This document shows positions 23,191-35,655 of a DNA stretch of 64,000 nucleotides, in pieces. Both the position numbers and the translations under genes were made by a program. Numbering within the stretch: the stretch's first letter is position 1; every line of letters starts with the position of its first letter. The DNA lies in assembly GCA_963921195.1 (NCBI GenBank), contig OY992538.1:84133904-84197903 (forward strand). The letters run 5' to 3'. The notes beneath the pieces are model-generated. The model was not told the DNA's origin, searched no databases, and worked only from the letters and a program-made list of their open reading frames with translations. The DNA comes from Pegoplata infirma (lineage: Eukaryota; Arthropoda; Insecta; Diptera; Anthomyiidae).

Positions 23191-24181
23191 GCCGGGTATG
23201 CAAAAATTTTCATATTTTGCACTTGTTTGCATATTTTTCAGAGATGGCATTTATTACTATATCAAAAAACAAATATTTTTTTAGAGTTGGCATATTTTGT
23301 CGGAAAATAAAAATACATTTTTTTTGGAAAAATTTTTAAAAATTTTTTTTTTTTGGTTTTTGTTATCCTTAGTACGGTAATTGCAAAAACTGAACAAAAA
23401 ATTAAAAATCTTTGCATATTTTTAAAAGTTACTAGCTCCGAAAGTCTTTTAATCTCAGGGTGGTCAACTTTGGCGCTCTGTAACTCACGCTGTATTGCAA
23501 TAGGGTCACTCCAAACCAGCTATTTTGAAAGCTTATATCATTGACTTTATTTGCCCCATTCATAATGTTTCAATCTGATAAATAGTTTGAAAGTTACATA
23601 AATATAAGCAATTTTTTTTTTGCAAACACTATTTACCGATATTTTTAAAATGGCAATATCTCGAGAACCAGTCATTAGATATCAAAATCTTTACGGGATT
23701 CGTGTTTAGCATGGCAAATGCAATAAGATATGTGGTCTAATTTTTTTTAAAAATTTTTGGAAATTTACAATGGGAGTTGGCATTTATTTCCACCAAAAAA
23801 ATATGTACTTTGAGTTAGCAGAATAACAAAAATGGATGTAAAACGACAACAAATTATTTTTTTGCTCTGAAATTTTTATGGCAGATAGGTATTACATAGG
23901 GGAGCTATTTGCCATCGGAAACTCATTTCCGTCAAATTCGAGTTGGCATATTTTGAATATAGGTTCACGATATCCATACTAGTTTTTCTTTAAAATGTTA
24001 ATTCTTTCAAAGTTTTAATGTAATTTGTAATAAATCATTTAAAATTGTTTTAAAAATGTGTAAATTAAATATATTTTTATTAAAAAAATTAGCTACTAAT
24101 TCCCGAAGAAAAAAATCTCGGGATTTTAAGAAAAATATTTCCCGAGAATTCCCGCGAATTTTTTCCCGACGAGAAACCCTT

Positions 24182-24472
24182 AAGGTGACCTTTTGGAAAT
24201 ACAGAGCCTATAAAAATTCGTTGGTTTTAAAATAAAACACGTAGAAAAGTTAAATTCGATTCCGTAATTTAATTTCTTACAAGGGAAGTATCTCAACCCT
24301 AATGAACCGATTTGCCTGAAACTTAAAATATATATTAAAGAGACGATTTAAAGGTTGGGGTGTCTCGGCTTATCAGCCATATCAGTGTTTAAAAATTCCG
24401 TTGTTCCCTTATGAAACAATGTGGACCTTCGGGAAAATTTCTATAACTCCCGAAGTACTTAATAGGAATATC
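24182..24472. other. Unassigned spacer between elements
   Basis: A short AT-rich stretch with TAGAAAAGTTAAATTCGATTCCG near 24243, resembling the end of the TATACCC family in reverse orientation. No gene. Confidence 0.4.
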
Positions 24473-25394
24473 CACAGAAAAAAATAAAAATGGATTTCAA
24501 TTACGAAATTCGTTGATTCAATTAAAAAATTATTTGATTTCGGACGTATCACGAAAATGCGCATATTAATTACTCATTTTGTTTGAAAATAGTTTTAAAA
24601 CTTAATTAAATTGTTAATTGAATCAATTAAAGTTTTAATTAAAAATAAAATGGAAAACCAATAAAAATTGTAATTAAATAAACTTAAAAAAATAATATAA
24701 AATTGAAAATCAATAATATAGATTTATTGATTCACATAAAATTTTTAATTGAAAAAGGATCAAAACTCAATTTAATTTTAAAAGTTGAACTTCATAAAAT
24801 GCCCTAAAATAAATAAACATAGAATGTTTTTGTTTAATATTATTAAGAAATTTATTTTCTTTATTAAATATAAACACTTGGTATAGTTTTGCATAGAAAC
24901 ATTATAGTAGTATTTTAAAATATCAATAACTATTTAAAATTACATTTTTATTTTTAAATCTTGTTATTGCATGCATTTTTGTCGCCTTAGTAAAGTTGAA
25001 TCAAAAAAAATTGTATTATATTTCAATGTGCAAAACACAACTGTACACATTTTATTATCAAAACAATTTATCCGCAACGACCGCTCGCCTTAAAGAAAAC
25101 AATAAAACTAAATTTTTTTGTTGCTTTTATGTATTCATTGGCTGCTACCACCAAAATATACAAAACAATAGTTCAAAAGTTTTTTTTTGTTGTTTTTTGC
25201 ATTTTATTTTTTCTTTGGCTACTAACACTAATGCATATAAAACCGGTTTCGTTTGTTTATTTTATTTTTATTTTCAGTAAAGTTAAGAATTCAATTAAAA
25301 CATTAATTGAATCAATTAAAATGTTTAATTGAAGTTAAATTTAATATCAAATCCATTTTTAATTAAAAAAAAAATCACGATATTATTTTCTGTG
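24473..25394. mobile_element. CACAGAAAA TIR element (922 bp), TC duplication
   Basis: The ends are CACAGAAAAAAATAA and TATTATTTTCTGTG. The dinucleotide TC flanks both sides (24471-24472, 25395-25396). The subterminal regions repeat ATTGAATCAATTAAA motifs. A related element is at 40549-41120, where the 2-bp duplication can be proved from an empty site. Confidence 0.8.
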
Positions 25395-25650
25395 TCGTCT
25401 AGAGAAAAAATACGTGTCGACTTAAATCTAATAAAGATTATTTCGTATTCATAAGGATATCATAAGTCTATGTCTTTACACAAATACCCACCAAAATTTA
25501 CACATTTTCATAAAAAAAAATTTAATGAAGCCGAATTTTCACAAGTTTAGGCATTAAAAAACCTTTTTTCTCATATGGAAACACCATATAGTTTCAATTT
25601 ATCAATAATATTTTTTTTTATTTCTTTTAAAGTTTAGATGTTTTTCTATC

Positions 25651-25918
25651 CACACAAAAATAAAAATCAGACATGTTTTTTCGTTTTTTTCGTGAAAATC
25701 GCATTTAAGTTTTGAATTTCATAACAATTTAGTAATTTGCTTGTATTTTCTTATTTCAACGTAGCGTATGAGTTATATTAATGCAAATATTTAATACTCA
25801 TTCGCCATGTTAAAACAAGAAAATACAAGCAAATTACAAAATTGTTATGAAATTTAATATTCAAATGCGATTTTCTCGAAAAAAAAAAAATGAAAAACAC
25901 ATGTCAGAACTTTTTTGT
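25651..25918. mobile_element. CACACAAAAA palindromic segment, host of the first large CCCGAGT copy
   Basis: Arms on either side of about 25790 are inverted copies (AATTTCATAACAATTT, CTTGTATTTTCTT-TT-AAC). They match the arms of 58851-59118. The sequence resumes at 33733-33810 (GATAGACAAACATCTAAAC), which in the other copy directly follows the palindrome. The 25922-33730 element is therefore inserted into this repeat, and that region shows its empty site. Confidence 0.75.
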
Positions 25919-25972
25919 GTACCCGAGTAAAAATGAATACATATAATTTTACATTATTTGATATATGTATAT

Positions 25973-27082
25973 TAGAGTGTCCCTTATTTTGGAAATGTTG
26001 GAAATCTTGAGACGGTACCCGCTCATTTTTTTCCTTTTGACTTAAAAATAACTCAGGAAAAATTTTACGCCCCTAGGACCACGCCTTCCCTACGCGACGG
26101 GGCCTTAAAGAGCGGGGCCTAAAAAATCATTTTTCCATACAAACCAAAAAAATTTTTTTTTGATTTTTAATTTTTTTGTTATTAATTATTATATTACTTG
26201 GTTTGCTTATTCACGACAAAAAATTTGATTTTGGAGGGATAAGTCTTTCAGCGCTAAAAAATTTTTCGCAAAAAAAAAATTTGGGCGGCCGGGGTCCTAC
26301 AGTAAAAAATTTTTAAAAAATATTTTTTTTTAGTTTTGACCAGCAACGGTTTTAGCTGCTATGTTGCTTTAAATGATATATATTCCAAAAAAAAAATTAT
26401 TCATATCTGTGACATCTTTATCTTTTTCGAAAAAAAAAATTTTGAGCCGTAGGAATCCTACGGTAAAAAATTTTTAAAAAATATTTTTTTTTAGTTTTGA
26501 AAAGCAATGGTTTTAGTTTTTATGTTGTTTTTAATGATATATATTCCAAAAAAAATATTATTCATATTTGTGACATTTTTATCGTGTATCGAAAAAAATC
26601 ATCAATGCATTTTTTACCCTTTTTTAGAACACGATTAAGATGTCACAGATACAAAAAATATTTTTTTATGAATATATATCATTTAAAGCAACATAGCAGC
26701 TAAAACCGTTGCTGGTCAAAACTAAAAAAAAATATTTTTTAAAAATTTTTTACTGTAGGACCCCGGCGGCTCAAAATTTTTTTTTGCGAAAAATTTTTTA
26801 GCGCTGAAAGACTTATCCCACCAAAATCAAATTTTTTGTTGTGAATAAGCAAACCAAGTAATATAATAAATAATAACAAAAAAATTAAAAATCAAAAAAA
26901 AAATTTTTTGGTTTGTATGGAAAAATGATTTTTTAGGCCCCGCTCTTTAAGGGCCCGTCGCGTAGGGAAGGCGTGGTCCTAGGGGCGTAAAATTTTTCCT
27001 GAGTTATTTTTAAGTCAAAAGGAAAAAAATGAGCGGGTACCGTCTCAAGATTTCCAACATTTCCAAAATAAGGGACACTCTA
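25973..27082. mobile_element. Palindromic hAT-like element (1110 bp), copy 1
   Basis: The ends are TAGAGTGTCCCTTATTTT and its complement. The 8-bp duplication ATGTATAT is at 25965-25972 and 27083-27090. Almost the whole element is one long inverted repeat centred near 26610. Copy 2 of the large family has the empty site at about 33853-33872. The element recurs at 54646-55753. Confidence 0.92.
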
Positions 27083-27765
27083 ATGTATATATAGCCATAT
27101 GAAACAATATGTTTTCATATCAAACAAAGTATATAATTATATCTCGCATTGAGTTTTTCCAAATTTTTTAAACGGAGTCATATACAATTACATCTAATGA
27201 TAACCAAATAAATATATAAATATATGTGGGAGACCTAATCATATGTGACACATATAACTTAATCTGATTGCATATATACTTATGTAAGACTTAATATCAA
27301 ATAACGTATACGAGCATATTTAATAAAAATCCAATATCATTATATATATAATAATATATGACTTACAAGAAACCATTTAAAATTATATATGACTTACAAG
27401 GAACCATTTAAAACTATATATGGTTCCATCTAAAAAAACGATTAAAAAAAATTTCAAATATAATTATATATGGTCGCACATATAACTCTATATACAGTTA
27501 TATAAAACTATACATGGCATCGAACATTTATTTTTTTAATATTATCGTAGATATAATTATATATGGCTCATGCGATACCGTATATAATTTTGTAAGGTAC
27601 CATATAAATAAAATTGTTGTTGAAACTCTATATATAATTTTAAATGGTCGCACATGTGACACCATATAAAATGTTATACAATTCTATAGGGTAAAAAAAT
27701 ATTTTTTTCTTTTATTATATTTTATATATAATTTTGCATAAATTTATATGACAGTATTTCAATAT

Positions 27766-28666
27766 CCCGAGTAAAAAAAAGTTATATGACGCAATATTTA
27801 ATTTTATATGAACAGATATGCTTTTATGTAAATCCATATTAATTTTGATCCGAAAATTGGCGGATCGAATATTATACGATTATATCAAATTCTATTATTT
27901 TTGATAAAATAATATCAAATTTGATTAAGTTTGATCCCAAAAATGGGTCTATCTAATTGTATTAAATCATATCTTATCTGTTAAAATTAGATAAGTTTTT
28001 ATATAATTGGATGAAATCTGGTAAAATTTTTTGGAATTTTAAACGTGAAATTAGAAATTATTTTATCAGATTGGATACATTATCAATTAGAAGAGTTTTT
28101 ATTGCATTCTTCGGATTTTTTTCGGGACTTAGCAAATTATTAAAAATTTGTAATTTTTTTTCTAAAATCATTTATAAGGGATTTAAATTTTTCAAAAAAT
28201 GTTTGTGTCTTAGAAAATTTAAAAACATTTTTTCGGAACTCAAAAACTTTTCAAAAAAATTAAATTTCTCATAAAAACATTTTCAATGATTTTTTTACTC
28301 CAAAAAAATTTTATGTCCGGGACTTTGGAAAATTTTCATAAAATTTTTTAGGACTTGAATTTTTTTTTTATTATCCGGGACTTAGAAAATTTTGAAATTT
28401 TTTTTCGGGATATAATTATAAATAAAATCATATATCTTTTTATCTGCCATATCTAAAAATTCCCGACCTTATATGTCATATCAAATTTCATATAGATCAG
28501 TATATAAATAGATATGAATATGTATGCTATCATATTAAAAAATAAGGAAAAATACAATGCTATATATAAACTTATATGTCCATATCAAAGTTCATGCATA
28601 ACCATATATAAATATAAATAATTATATAATAGCATATATGATTATATCAGATCTTTTTTACTCGGG
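27766..28666 (+). mobile_element. CCCGAGTAAAAA short form (901 bp), copy a
   Basis: The ends are CCCGAGTAAAAA and TTTTTTACTCGGG, flanked by AT on both sides. The empty site is visible at about 34893-34905 in copy 2. An 87-codon ORF inside (28011-28274) also exists in copy b but has no recognisable domain and is probably chance. Confidence 0.88.
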
Positions 28667-28937
28667 ATATTTTTTTTAATGTTACATCATATATATTTTT
28701 ATGTAAGTATACAAGAGGCCCTGTATAATTATGTATGATTCTCAAAGCACCTTAAGTCAGTAAAAAAAAAAATATATAATTTTTTTTAATTTTTTAATAG
28801 AAAAAAAATCTGTTTAATCCGTTGCATTTTAAAACTTAAAAAAATGCATATTGGATTTTAAATGTTAAATTTTTAAAAAATGCGTACTACTTATATAGTT
28901 GTGTGTAACTTTATATAAGATCATATAAGATAATATA

Positions 28938-28977
28938 TGCTGCTTGGGGACCCCGAGTTCGATTCCCGGCTCAACCC
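28938..28977 (+). other. tRNA T-arm-like module (copy 1, unit 1)
   Basis: GAGTTCGATTCCCGG forms a T-arm with a box B, after CTTGGGGACCC and before GCTCAACCC, an A-run and a T-run. No D or anticodon arm precedes it. Units 2 and 3 of the same copy are at about 31373-31410 and 31596-31630, separated from unit 1 by the nested element at 29066-31281. Confidence 0.7.
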
Positions 28978-29157
28978 AAAAAAAAACTATTTTTTTTTAA
29001 TTTTTTTAAAAAGAAAATATGTTTTTAAAGCTTCTTGTTTTTTCTAAACTTAAAAATATTGAATACCCGAGTAAAAAAAAATTGTATGGTAAAACATGTC
29101 ATCTTATAAAATTATATATAATTTATTGGATCTGATTTTGCTAAATTTCATCCGAAA

Positions 29158-29442
29158 ATTGGCCGCGCCAAAGTTATCTGATAACATCTTATAATATATG
29201 AAGTTACAGTTTAATATTTGATTGTATGTGATTTCATCCGGAAATTGGCCGCGCCAAAGTTATCCCAAATTATCTATTATCATGATTTTGTATTAAATAT
29301 GATATGATATGATGTAATTTCATCCGGAAATTGGCCGCGCCAAAGTTATCTTAAAATATCCAATATCATGATTTTATATTAAATTGGATATTATATAATG
29401 TAATTTCATCCGAAATTTGGCCGCGCCAAAGTTATCTTATGA
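29158..29442 (+). repeat. Tandem TTGGCCGCGCCAAAGTTATC units
   Basis: Four units of about 80-100 bp, each with TTTCATCCGRAAATTGGCCGCGCCAAAGTTATC (given here as a pattern). The palindromic TTGGCCGCGCCAA core is the most GC-rich repeated motif in the area. Confidence 0.85.
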
Positions 29443-29567
29443 TATCTGATATCTTTATTTTATAAAAAAATTATTGGATACATTTTTATCCAAAAAATGT
29501 TTCTGTTTTTAGATTTATTTTTAGATATAATTATGTCAAACTGAAAATAAATAAAAAAAAAAAAAAA

Positions 29568-29645
29568 CTTCGAACGGACGGGGATTAGAACCACAAGTCT
29601 TCCGTTTTGTAATCGCAATCTCTACCCTCTAGACCAGCGGACGTT
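29568..29645 (-). other. tRNA-like module with box A, box B and T-run (copy 4)
   Basis: The minus strand has box A-like TGGTCTAGAGGGTAGAG and box B-like GTGGTTCTAATCC, then a T-run of about 14 within a few bases. It is homologous to the modules at 33175, 36471 and 48181. A complete cloverleaf could not be drawn with confidence, so it is called tRNA-derived rather than a tRNA gene. Confidence 0.65.
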
Positions 29646-30179
29646 GTTAGCAAATAACAACTTTAAAAGACTTAGTTTTAAATAAATTGATCGTATCTAA
29701 TTATATCAAATTGATCTAACATATAGTAATATATGATTACATCCAATTAAATATGTTATTCACTTGTACACAATTTTCAAAAAGACTTAGAAAATTTTTG
29801 ATAAAATTTGCAAAAAAAAAAAATGGAATGACGTACAGCGCTATTAGGGGCTTCCATGGTAAGCTTAAACAATAATTTTAATGTAGCGGTATGCCTTATT
29901 TCCAAGTCATAGGCTTCCAAAGTGAAATAAGACTTTGGCTTATAAGTTTGAAATTTTTTATGGAATCAGGAAATCAGAATTAGATTTGAGATCGGGTTCC
30001 AAAAATCATTGATAATTTGATAATTTAAACCAAATATAGCTATTATTAACTATATAAATGCAATATAAATTTTTAAAAATTATTGCAAAAATTCAAAAAG
30101 TAAAATTTTTTAAGTTCTAAAAAAACAAATGCAATAAAAAAAATGTTTTCTATTTAAAAAAAAAAATAAAAAAATATAT

Positions 30180-30635
30180 TTTTTCTGGAATCGAACTCGG
30201 GTTCCCAAAAATGATAGATAATTTTATAATAAATTAAATATAGTTATATATAACTATATAAAAGCAATATAATTTTTTAAAAATTATTGCAAAAATTCAA
30301 AAAAAGAAAAATTTTTAGTTCTAAAAAAAATAAATGCAATAAAAAAGTGTTTTCTATTTAAAAAAAATAAAAAAAATATATATTTTTTTCTGGAATCGAA
30401 CTCGGGTTCCCAAAAATTATAGATAATTTTATAATAAATCAAATATAGTTATATATAACTATATAAAAGAAAAATAATTTTTTAAAAATGATTGCAAAAA
30501 TTCCAAAAATGAAAATTTTTTAGTTCTAAAAAAATTAAACGCAATAAAAAAGTGTTTTCTATTTAAAAAAAATAAAAAAAAAACTTTTCTTTCTCGACTG
30601 GGCCGGGAATCGAACTCGGGTTCCCAAAAATCATA
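30180..30635 (-). repeat. Three tandem T-arm units (copy 4)
   Basis: GGAATCGAACTCGGGTTCCC (or a near version) occurs near 30190, 30393 and 30606 on the plus strand, giving box B on the minus strand. Spacing is about 203 and 214 bp. The matching arrays in copies 1-3 face the other way relative to copy 4. Confidence 0.75.
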
Positions 30636-32196
30636 TGTAATCTTATATGATACAATAAAAAGTTTTGTATAACCATATATTTTGACACACAAAAATAAAT
30701 TTTGAAATACTGGCATATATAATTATATATGGCTAGTTGTTTGGTCAAAAAAATATTTTTTTTATACATGATTATATCAAAATATATATTCCATTACATA
30801 TGCGACCATTTATAAATATATATTGAGTTTAGACGAAATTTGCGTATATATAGTACCATACAAACACAGATATGTTATCGTTTAAGACACATATAATTAT
30901 ATCTATTATTTTTGTGGGAAATTTTTTTAGTATGGAACCATATATAGTTTTAAATGGTATTATATTAGTCATATATAATTATACATAAATTGATACTGGA
31001 TTTTTTGTTTAGTAAAGTCCTATACATAATTAGATATAAAGTCACGTATAATAATGTATGAAATCGGATTAAGTTTTATGTGCAACGTATGATTACATCT
31101 ACCATTTATATTAATATATTATAAACAATATAATTAGATATGATTTTATATGACATCATTTAAAAAAATTGGAAAATTTCAAAGTGAGATATAATTTTAT
31201 ACTTTGACTCATATAGTTGTATATGGTTTTATTAAAACATATAAAATAATATACATTTATATAAATTCCTTTTTACTCGGGTAATTAAGTTTTTATGATA
31301 ATATTTAAAAATAAATATTATTTATTTATAGTTATATAATTTTATATATTACATCATGTAAGGTAATATATTATTCCTGATTACCCTGGGTTCGATCCCC
31401 GGCTCAGTCAAGAAAAAAAATTTATTTTTTTAATTTTTTTTTTAACGAAAATATGTTTTAGAAGCTTTAATTTTTTTCACAACTTAAAAATATTGATTAA
31501 TTAAATTTTTATGATAATATTTAGAAATAAATATTATTTATATATAGTTATATAACTTTTAATATTGCATCATATATGATAATATATAATTCTTGGGGAC
31601 CCTGAGTTCGATTCCCGACTAAGTCAAGAAAAAACTATTTTTTTTAAATTTTTTTTTTAATCGAAATGTTTTTTTAATGCATTTTCGTTTTTCAAATTAA
31701 AAAAAAATATAAAATCCTTGAATTTTAACAAAAATATTTCAAAAATTATTATGTATCTATATAATTATATATTATTTCATCCGAAGAAAAAAATATTTTA
31801 AAACTTTAATGTTTAACCATCAATATCTCTGGTTTCAAGAGAGCTAAAGTGCTCAAATCAAAGCTTTAATTGTTGCCGATAGTAAAAAGTGTATTTGGCT
31901 CGAACTTATGTTAGCAAGATTTTCAGATAAAATTATTTTTGTCTGAAAAAACTTCTGAAAAAAACTTAAAACTCATTATTTGGCCCTTGGTGAGTAAAAA
32001 AGTTTATACATGTTTTATACCATTTTAAAGGTATTTTTATTAAATTTCCAACGGCAGAAAGAAGTTCTGGATTCGGTGAAAATTTGAAGCTCATAAGCCA
32101 AAATCCGTTTTGACTTTGAAGGTTTATAACTTCGAAGGCAAAGAGTATTGGAACAGGAAAATCATGTTGTTGAACTCAGTATTAAACCCCCTATTA

Positions 32197-32929
32197 CCCA
32201 GCAAAACTTTGGTAATGGGTAGTGATTATATAACACATTACCAGGTAATGTATATACCTTATTTGTAGCATTATTTTAGGATGTCTTACCAAACATTTGT
32301 TCCACAACGTATTATTTTAAAGTGAAAAATAATGCATTACTAATAATTTGCTACGTAATGCATGATTATTGGAAAAATGTATTTCATATTTATTATTTCT
32401 AAACATTATATCATGGTTGATTTATATTTGGTTACATTATGTATTATTTAAAAGTTTGAAATAAAGCATTATTTAGAATTAAATGCATAATGCATTACAA
32501 TAACATAAAAAATAATTATTTTATAAAAAAATGCATAAGTTTAAACTAGAGATGGGCTCATGACAAGAAATTTCTAACGACACACACTCACTAGCATATT
32601 ATATCTACTTACACTCACTTACAATCACGTGAGTAAATTTAATACAAAATTACTTTTTCACTACTCGTAACACCTTATATATTACGTTCTGGTATGCTAT
32701 ATTATATACCTTACTCGTAACCTATAAAATATCATATATTTTACACCTTACTGGTATTCTTCGTTATAAATTTATGACTTATTTTATACCTTACTGGTAT
32801 TCTATGTGATAATGTGGATGCATTACTTTGAGTCTCATCGCCTGTTAAAATCATCAATGCTGCAATGTATAAAATAAGAGATCATATACCTTATTTTATA
32901 CCTTATTTGGTAATCTAAGTTTTGCTGGG
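32197..32929. mobile_element. CCCAGCAAAAC TIR element (733 bp)
   Basis: The ends are CCCAGCAAAACTTTGG and CTAAGTTTTGCTGGG, flanked by TA (32195-32196, 32930-32931). Copy 2 shows the corresponding uninterrupted sequence near 36222. The interior holds ACTAGAGATGGGCTC and CACGTGAGTAAA motifs. A second copy, itself interrupted, is at 57615-61729 in reverse orientation. Confidence 0.88.
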
Positions 32930-33174
32930 TAGCTCTGAAATTAACTAAAAAAAAAAAAAAAATCACAAATTTTTGCAAAAATTTTCTAAGTCTTTTTTAA
33001 AATTTTGTTCAAATTCAAATCGAATATAATTTGATGCAATCATATACACGATAAGATAAACTGGATTTAATTATATATAAGTTAAACTTGATATAATTAT
33101 ATATGATAAACTATTTTCAAAAATTTTCTAAGTTTTTTTAAAACATAGTCTTTTAAAGTTGTCCTTTATTAACA

Positions 33175-33250
33175 ACGTCCGCTGGGTCAGAGGGTAGAGA
33201 TTGCGATTACAAAACAGTTGGTAGCTGTTCGATTCCCCCGCCGCTCGAAG
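33175..33250 (+). other. tRNA-like module with box A, box B and T-run (copy 1)
   Basis: TGGGTCAGAGGGTAGAG (box A-like) and GCTGTTCGATTCCCC (box B-like) are separated by about 40 nt. A T-run of 17 follows at 33251, which would terminate RNA polymerase III. Nearly identical modules are in copies 2 and 3. Confidence 0.7.
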
Positions 33251-34401
33251 TTTTTTTTTTTTTTTTTAATAAATTTTAATTATATATATTTATATCTTAA
33301 TATTGAAAAAAATTGTTTGGATAATACTTTATCAGTTCTAAAAATAGATTTTATTGTTCGGATTAAATTATATATAGTTCTAAAAATAGATTTTTTTTTC
33401 GGATGAAATTTTATCTAAAGTTTTTTGTAATAATTTTTTTTTTTCGTATAAAATTTTATCTTTTTTAATCCAGCTAAAAAAATCTTTTTTTTTTGTCTTG
33501 ATCTAATAAGATCCAACCATTTTTCGGATGAAATTGTATCCCAACGATTAAAACTGATCTAATTAGATAAACCCACTTTTCGGATGAAATTGTATCCGTC
33601 CGGTTAAAACTGATCTAATCTTAGCGATCCATTTTTCGGATCAGTGATGATCTTTCAATTCTCGGATCAATCAACAGATCTGGAATAATTTAAGAACATA
33701 TATTGCTCCATACAAAAATTTTTACTCGGGTAGATAGACAAACATCTAAACTGAAAAAAAGTTACAAAAAAAAAGTGGGCGGATTTTTATAAATTGACTT
33801 TTTTTAAAGAACCCGAGTAAAAATGAATACATATAATTTTACATTATTTGATGTACGTATATATAGCCATATGAAATAATATGTTTTCATATCAAACATA
33901 GTACATAATTATATCTCGCATTGAGTTTTTCCAAATTTTTTAAATGGAGTTATATAAAATTACATCTAATGATAACCATATTAATATATAAATACATGTG
34001 GGAGACATAATCATATGTGACACATATAACTTAATCTGATTGCATACATATTTATATGTGACTTAATATCAAATAACGTATACGAGCATATTTAAAAAAA
34101 ATCCAATATCATTATATATATAATTATATATGACTTACAAGAAACCATTTAAAATTATATGTGACTTACAAGAAACCATTTAAAACTATATATGGTTCCA
34201 TCTTAAAAAACGAAAAAAAAAAATTGTCAAATATAATTATATATGGTCGCACATATAACTCTATATACAGTTATATAAAACTATACATGGCATCAAACAT
34301 TTATTTTTTTAATATTATCAAAGATATAATTATAAATGGCTTATGAGATACCGTATATAGTTTTGTAAGGTACCATATAAATACAATTTTTTTTTAAACT
34401 C

Positions 34402-34767
34402 CCCTAGTAAAAATATTATGCTAATTTTACTAAATAGATCTAATTTGATCCGTAAAATGGTTGTATCAAATAATATCAAATTGTATTACTTTATATCAAA
34501 AAATATAAAAATTGATACAATTTGATTCTGAATTTGGTCAAATCTAATTAGATCAAATTGATCTTATAATATCTATTTTTATATAATTTGATGAGCAAAA
34601 CCAAAATACGAATCTAATCATATATGGAGCAATATCTAACCATATAAATTGGATCAACCGTATCAAAGTGATAGATAAAATTTTATATAAATTTATACGG
34701 AAGCATATTAACTCATATAAGATTGTATCAAATTATATATGATTAGACCAGAAAATTTTTACTCGGG
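34402..34767 (+). mobile_element. 366-bp CCC(T/G)AGTAAAAA element, copy a
   Basis: The ends are CCCTAGTAAAAA and TTTTTACTCGGG, flanked by TC (34400-34401, 34768-34769). The empty site is present in copy 1 near 27630 (AAACTCTATATATAA). The same 366-bp element occurs reversed at 54269-54634. Confidence 0.9.
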
Positions 34768-35187
34768 TCTATATATAATTTTAAATGGTGGCACATGTAA
34801 CGCCATATAAAATGTTATACAATTGTATAAGGTAAAAAATATTTTTTTCTTTCACAATATTTTATATATAATTATGCATACTTTTATATGACAGTATTTC
34901 AATATTTTTTTTTAATGTTGCATCATATATATTTTTATTTAAGTATACAAGAGAGCTTGTATAATTAAGTATATATGATTCTCAAAGCACCTAAAATCAG
35001 TCAAAAAAAAAAATATATATAAATTCTATAAATTTTTAAATAGAAAAAAAATCTGTTTAATCCATTGTATTTTAAAACTTAAAAAAATGCATATTGGATT
35101 TTAAAAGTTAAATGTTTAAAAAATGCATATAACTTAAATAGTTGTGTGTAACTTTATATAAGATCATATAAGATAATATATGATGCT

Positions 35188-35655
35188 TGGGGACCCCGAG
35201 TTCGATTCCCGGCTCAACCCAGAAAAAAACTATTTTTTTTTTAATTTTTTAAAAAAGAAAATATGTTTTTAAAGCTTTTTGTTTTTTCTAAACTTAAAAA
35301 TATTGAATAATTAAATTTTTATGATAAAATCGAAAAATAAATATTATTTATTTATAGTTATATAATTTTATATATTACATCATATAAGTTAATATATGGT
35401 TCCTAGGGACCCTGGGTTCGATCCCCGGCTGAGCTAAGAAAAAAAGTTGTTTTTTTTTATTTTTTTTTAAAGAAAATATGTTTTAGAAGCTTTAACTTTT
35501 TACTAAACTTAAAAATATTGATTAATTTATTTTTTATGATAATATTTAGAAATAAATATTATTTATATATAGTAATATAACTTTCTATATTGCATCATAT
35601 ATTTTAATATATAATTCTTGAGGACCCTGAGTTCGATTCCCGACTAAGTCAAGAA
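35188..35655 (+). repeat. Three tandem units, each with a tRNA T-arm (copy 2)
   Basis: Box B sequences GAGTTCGATTCCCGG, GGGTTCGATCCCCGG and GAGTTCGATTCCCGA lie near 35199, 35414 and 35629, spaced about 215 bp. The intervening DNA is also repeated (AAGAAAATATGTTTT-AAGCTTT, then TAAATATTATTTAT). Each T-arm is followed by an A-run and a T-run. The T-arm is the GC-rich, best conserved part of an otherwise AT-rich unit. Confidence 0.8.

Larger units (their letters stand above)
20849..23196. mobile_element. CCCGGCTAAAAA TIR element, TA duplication
   Basis: The left end is CCCGGCTAAAAATAAATG and the right end TTTTTAGCCGGG, each flanked by TA. Both subterminal regions (about 20872-21025 and 22985-23190) are dense in CATATATG-type decamers. 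The interior holds a three-unit tandem array. The termini resemble the CCCGAGTAAAAA family further along. Confidence 0.8.
19995..24181. mobile_element. hAT-like element with AATTCCCG-rich ends, holding a nested element
   Basis: The left end is TAGGGTTCTCAATTCC and the right end is CCCGACGAGAAACCCT. Flanks are AAGTTGAC (19987-19994) and AAGGTGAC (24182-24189), an 8-bp duplication with one mismatch. Subterminal GGAATTCCCGGGAATTT (left) and CCCGAGAATTCCCGCGAATT (right) are related. The interior includes the CCCGGCTAAAAA element at 20849-23196. No transposase ORF. Confidence 0.65.
29066..31281 (-). mobile_element. CCCGAGTAAAAA family, diverged copy 4 nested in copy 1
   Basis: The ends are CCCGAGTAAAAAAAAATTG and CCTTTTTACTCGGG, flanked by TA (29064-29065, 31282-31283). 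The empty site is at about 35305-35320 in copy 2. It is in reverse orientation: the tRNA-like module (29568-29645) and three T-arm units (about 30185, 30390, 30600) are all on the minus strand. A four-fold repeated CGGCCAA-type block with GGCCGCGCCAAAGTTATC occurs at 29160-29440. Confidence 0.85.
25922..33730 (+). mobile_element. CCCGAGTAAAAA family, large copy 1 (nested insertions)
   Basis: The left end is CCCGAGTAAAAATGAATAC and the right end TACAAAAATTTTTACTCGGG. TA flanks it (25920-25921, 33731-33732). Removing its own insertions (25973-27082, 27766-28666, 29066-31281, 32197-32929) leaves a unit of about 2.8 kb. This contains AT-rich DNA, three tandem T-arm units, a block with GCCGTTGGTGAGTAAAAAAG-type sequence, a tRNA-like module and the right end. 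No protein gene. Copies 2 and 3 are at 33812-37030 and 46802-55804. Confidence 0.88.

Noticed and set aside
28011..28274. ORF shared by two copies (also 47349-47588)
   Set aside because: Both are copies of one short TIR element; the frame is not maintained at the 3' end and the composition is K/F/N-rich as expected from AT-rich DNA.
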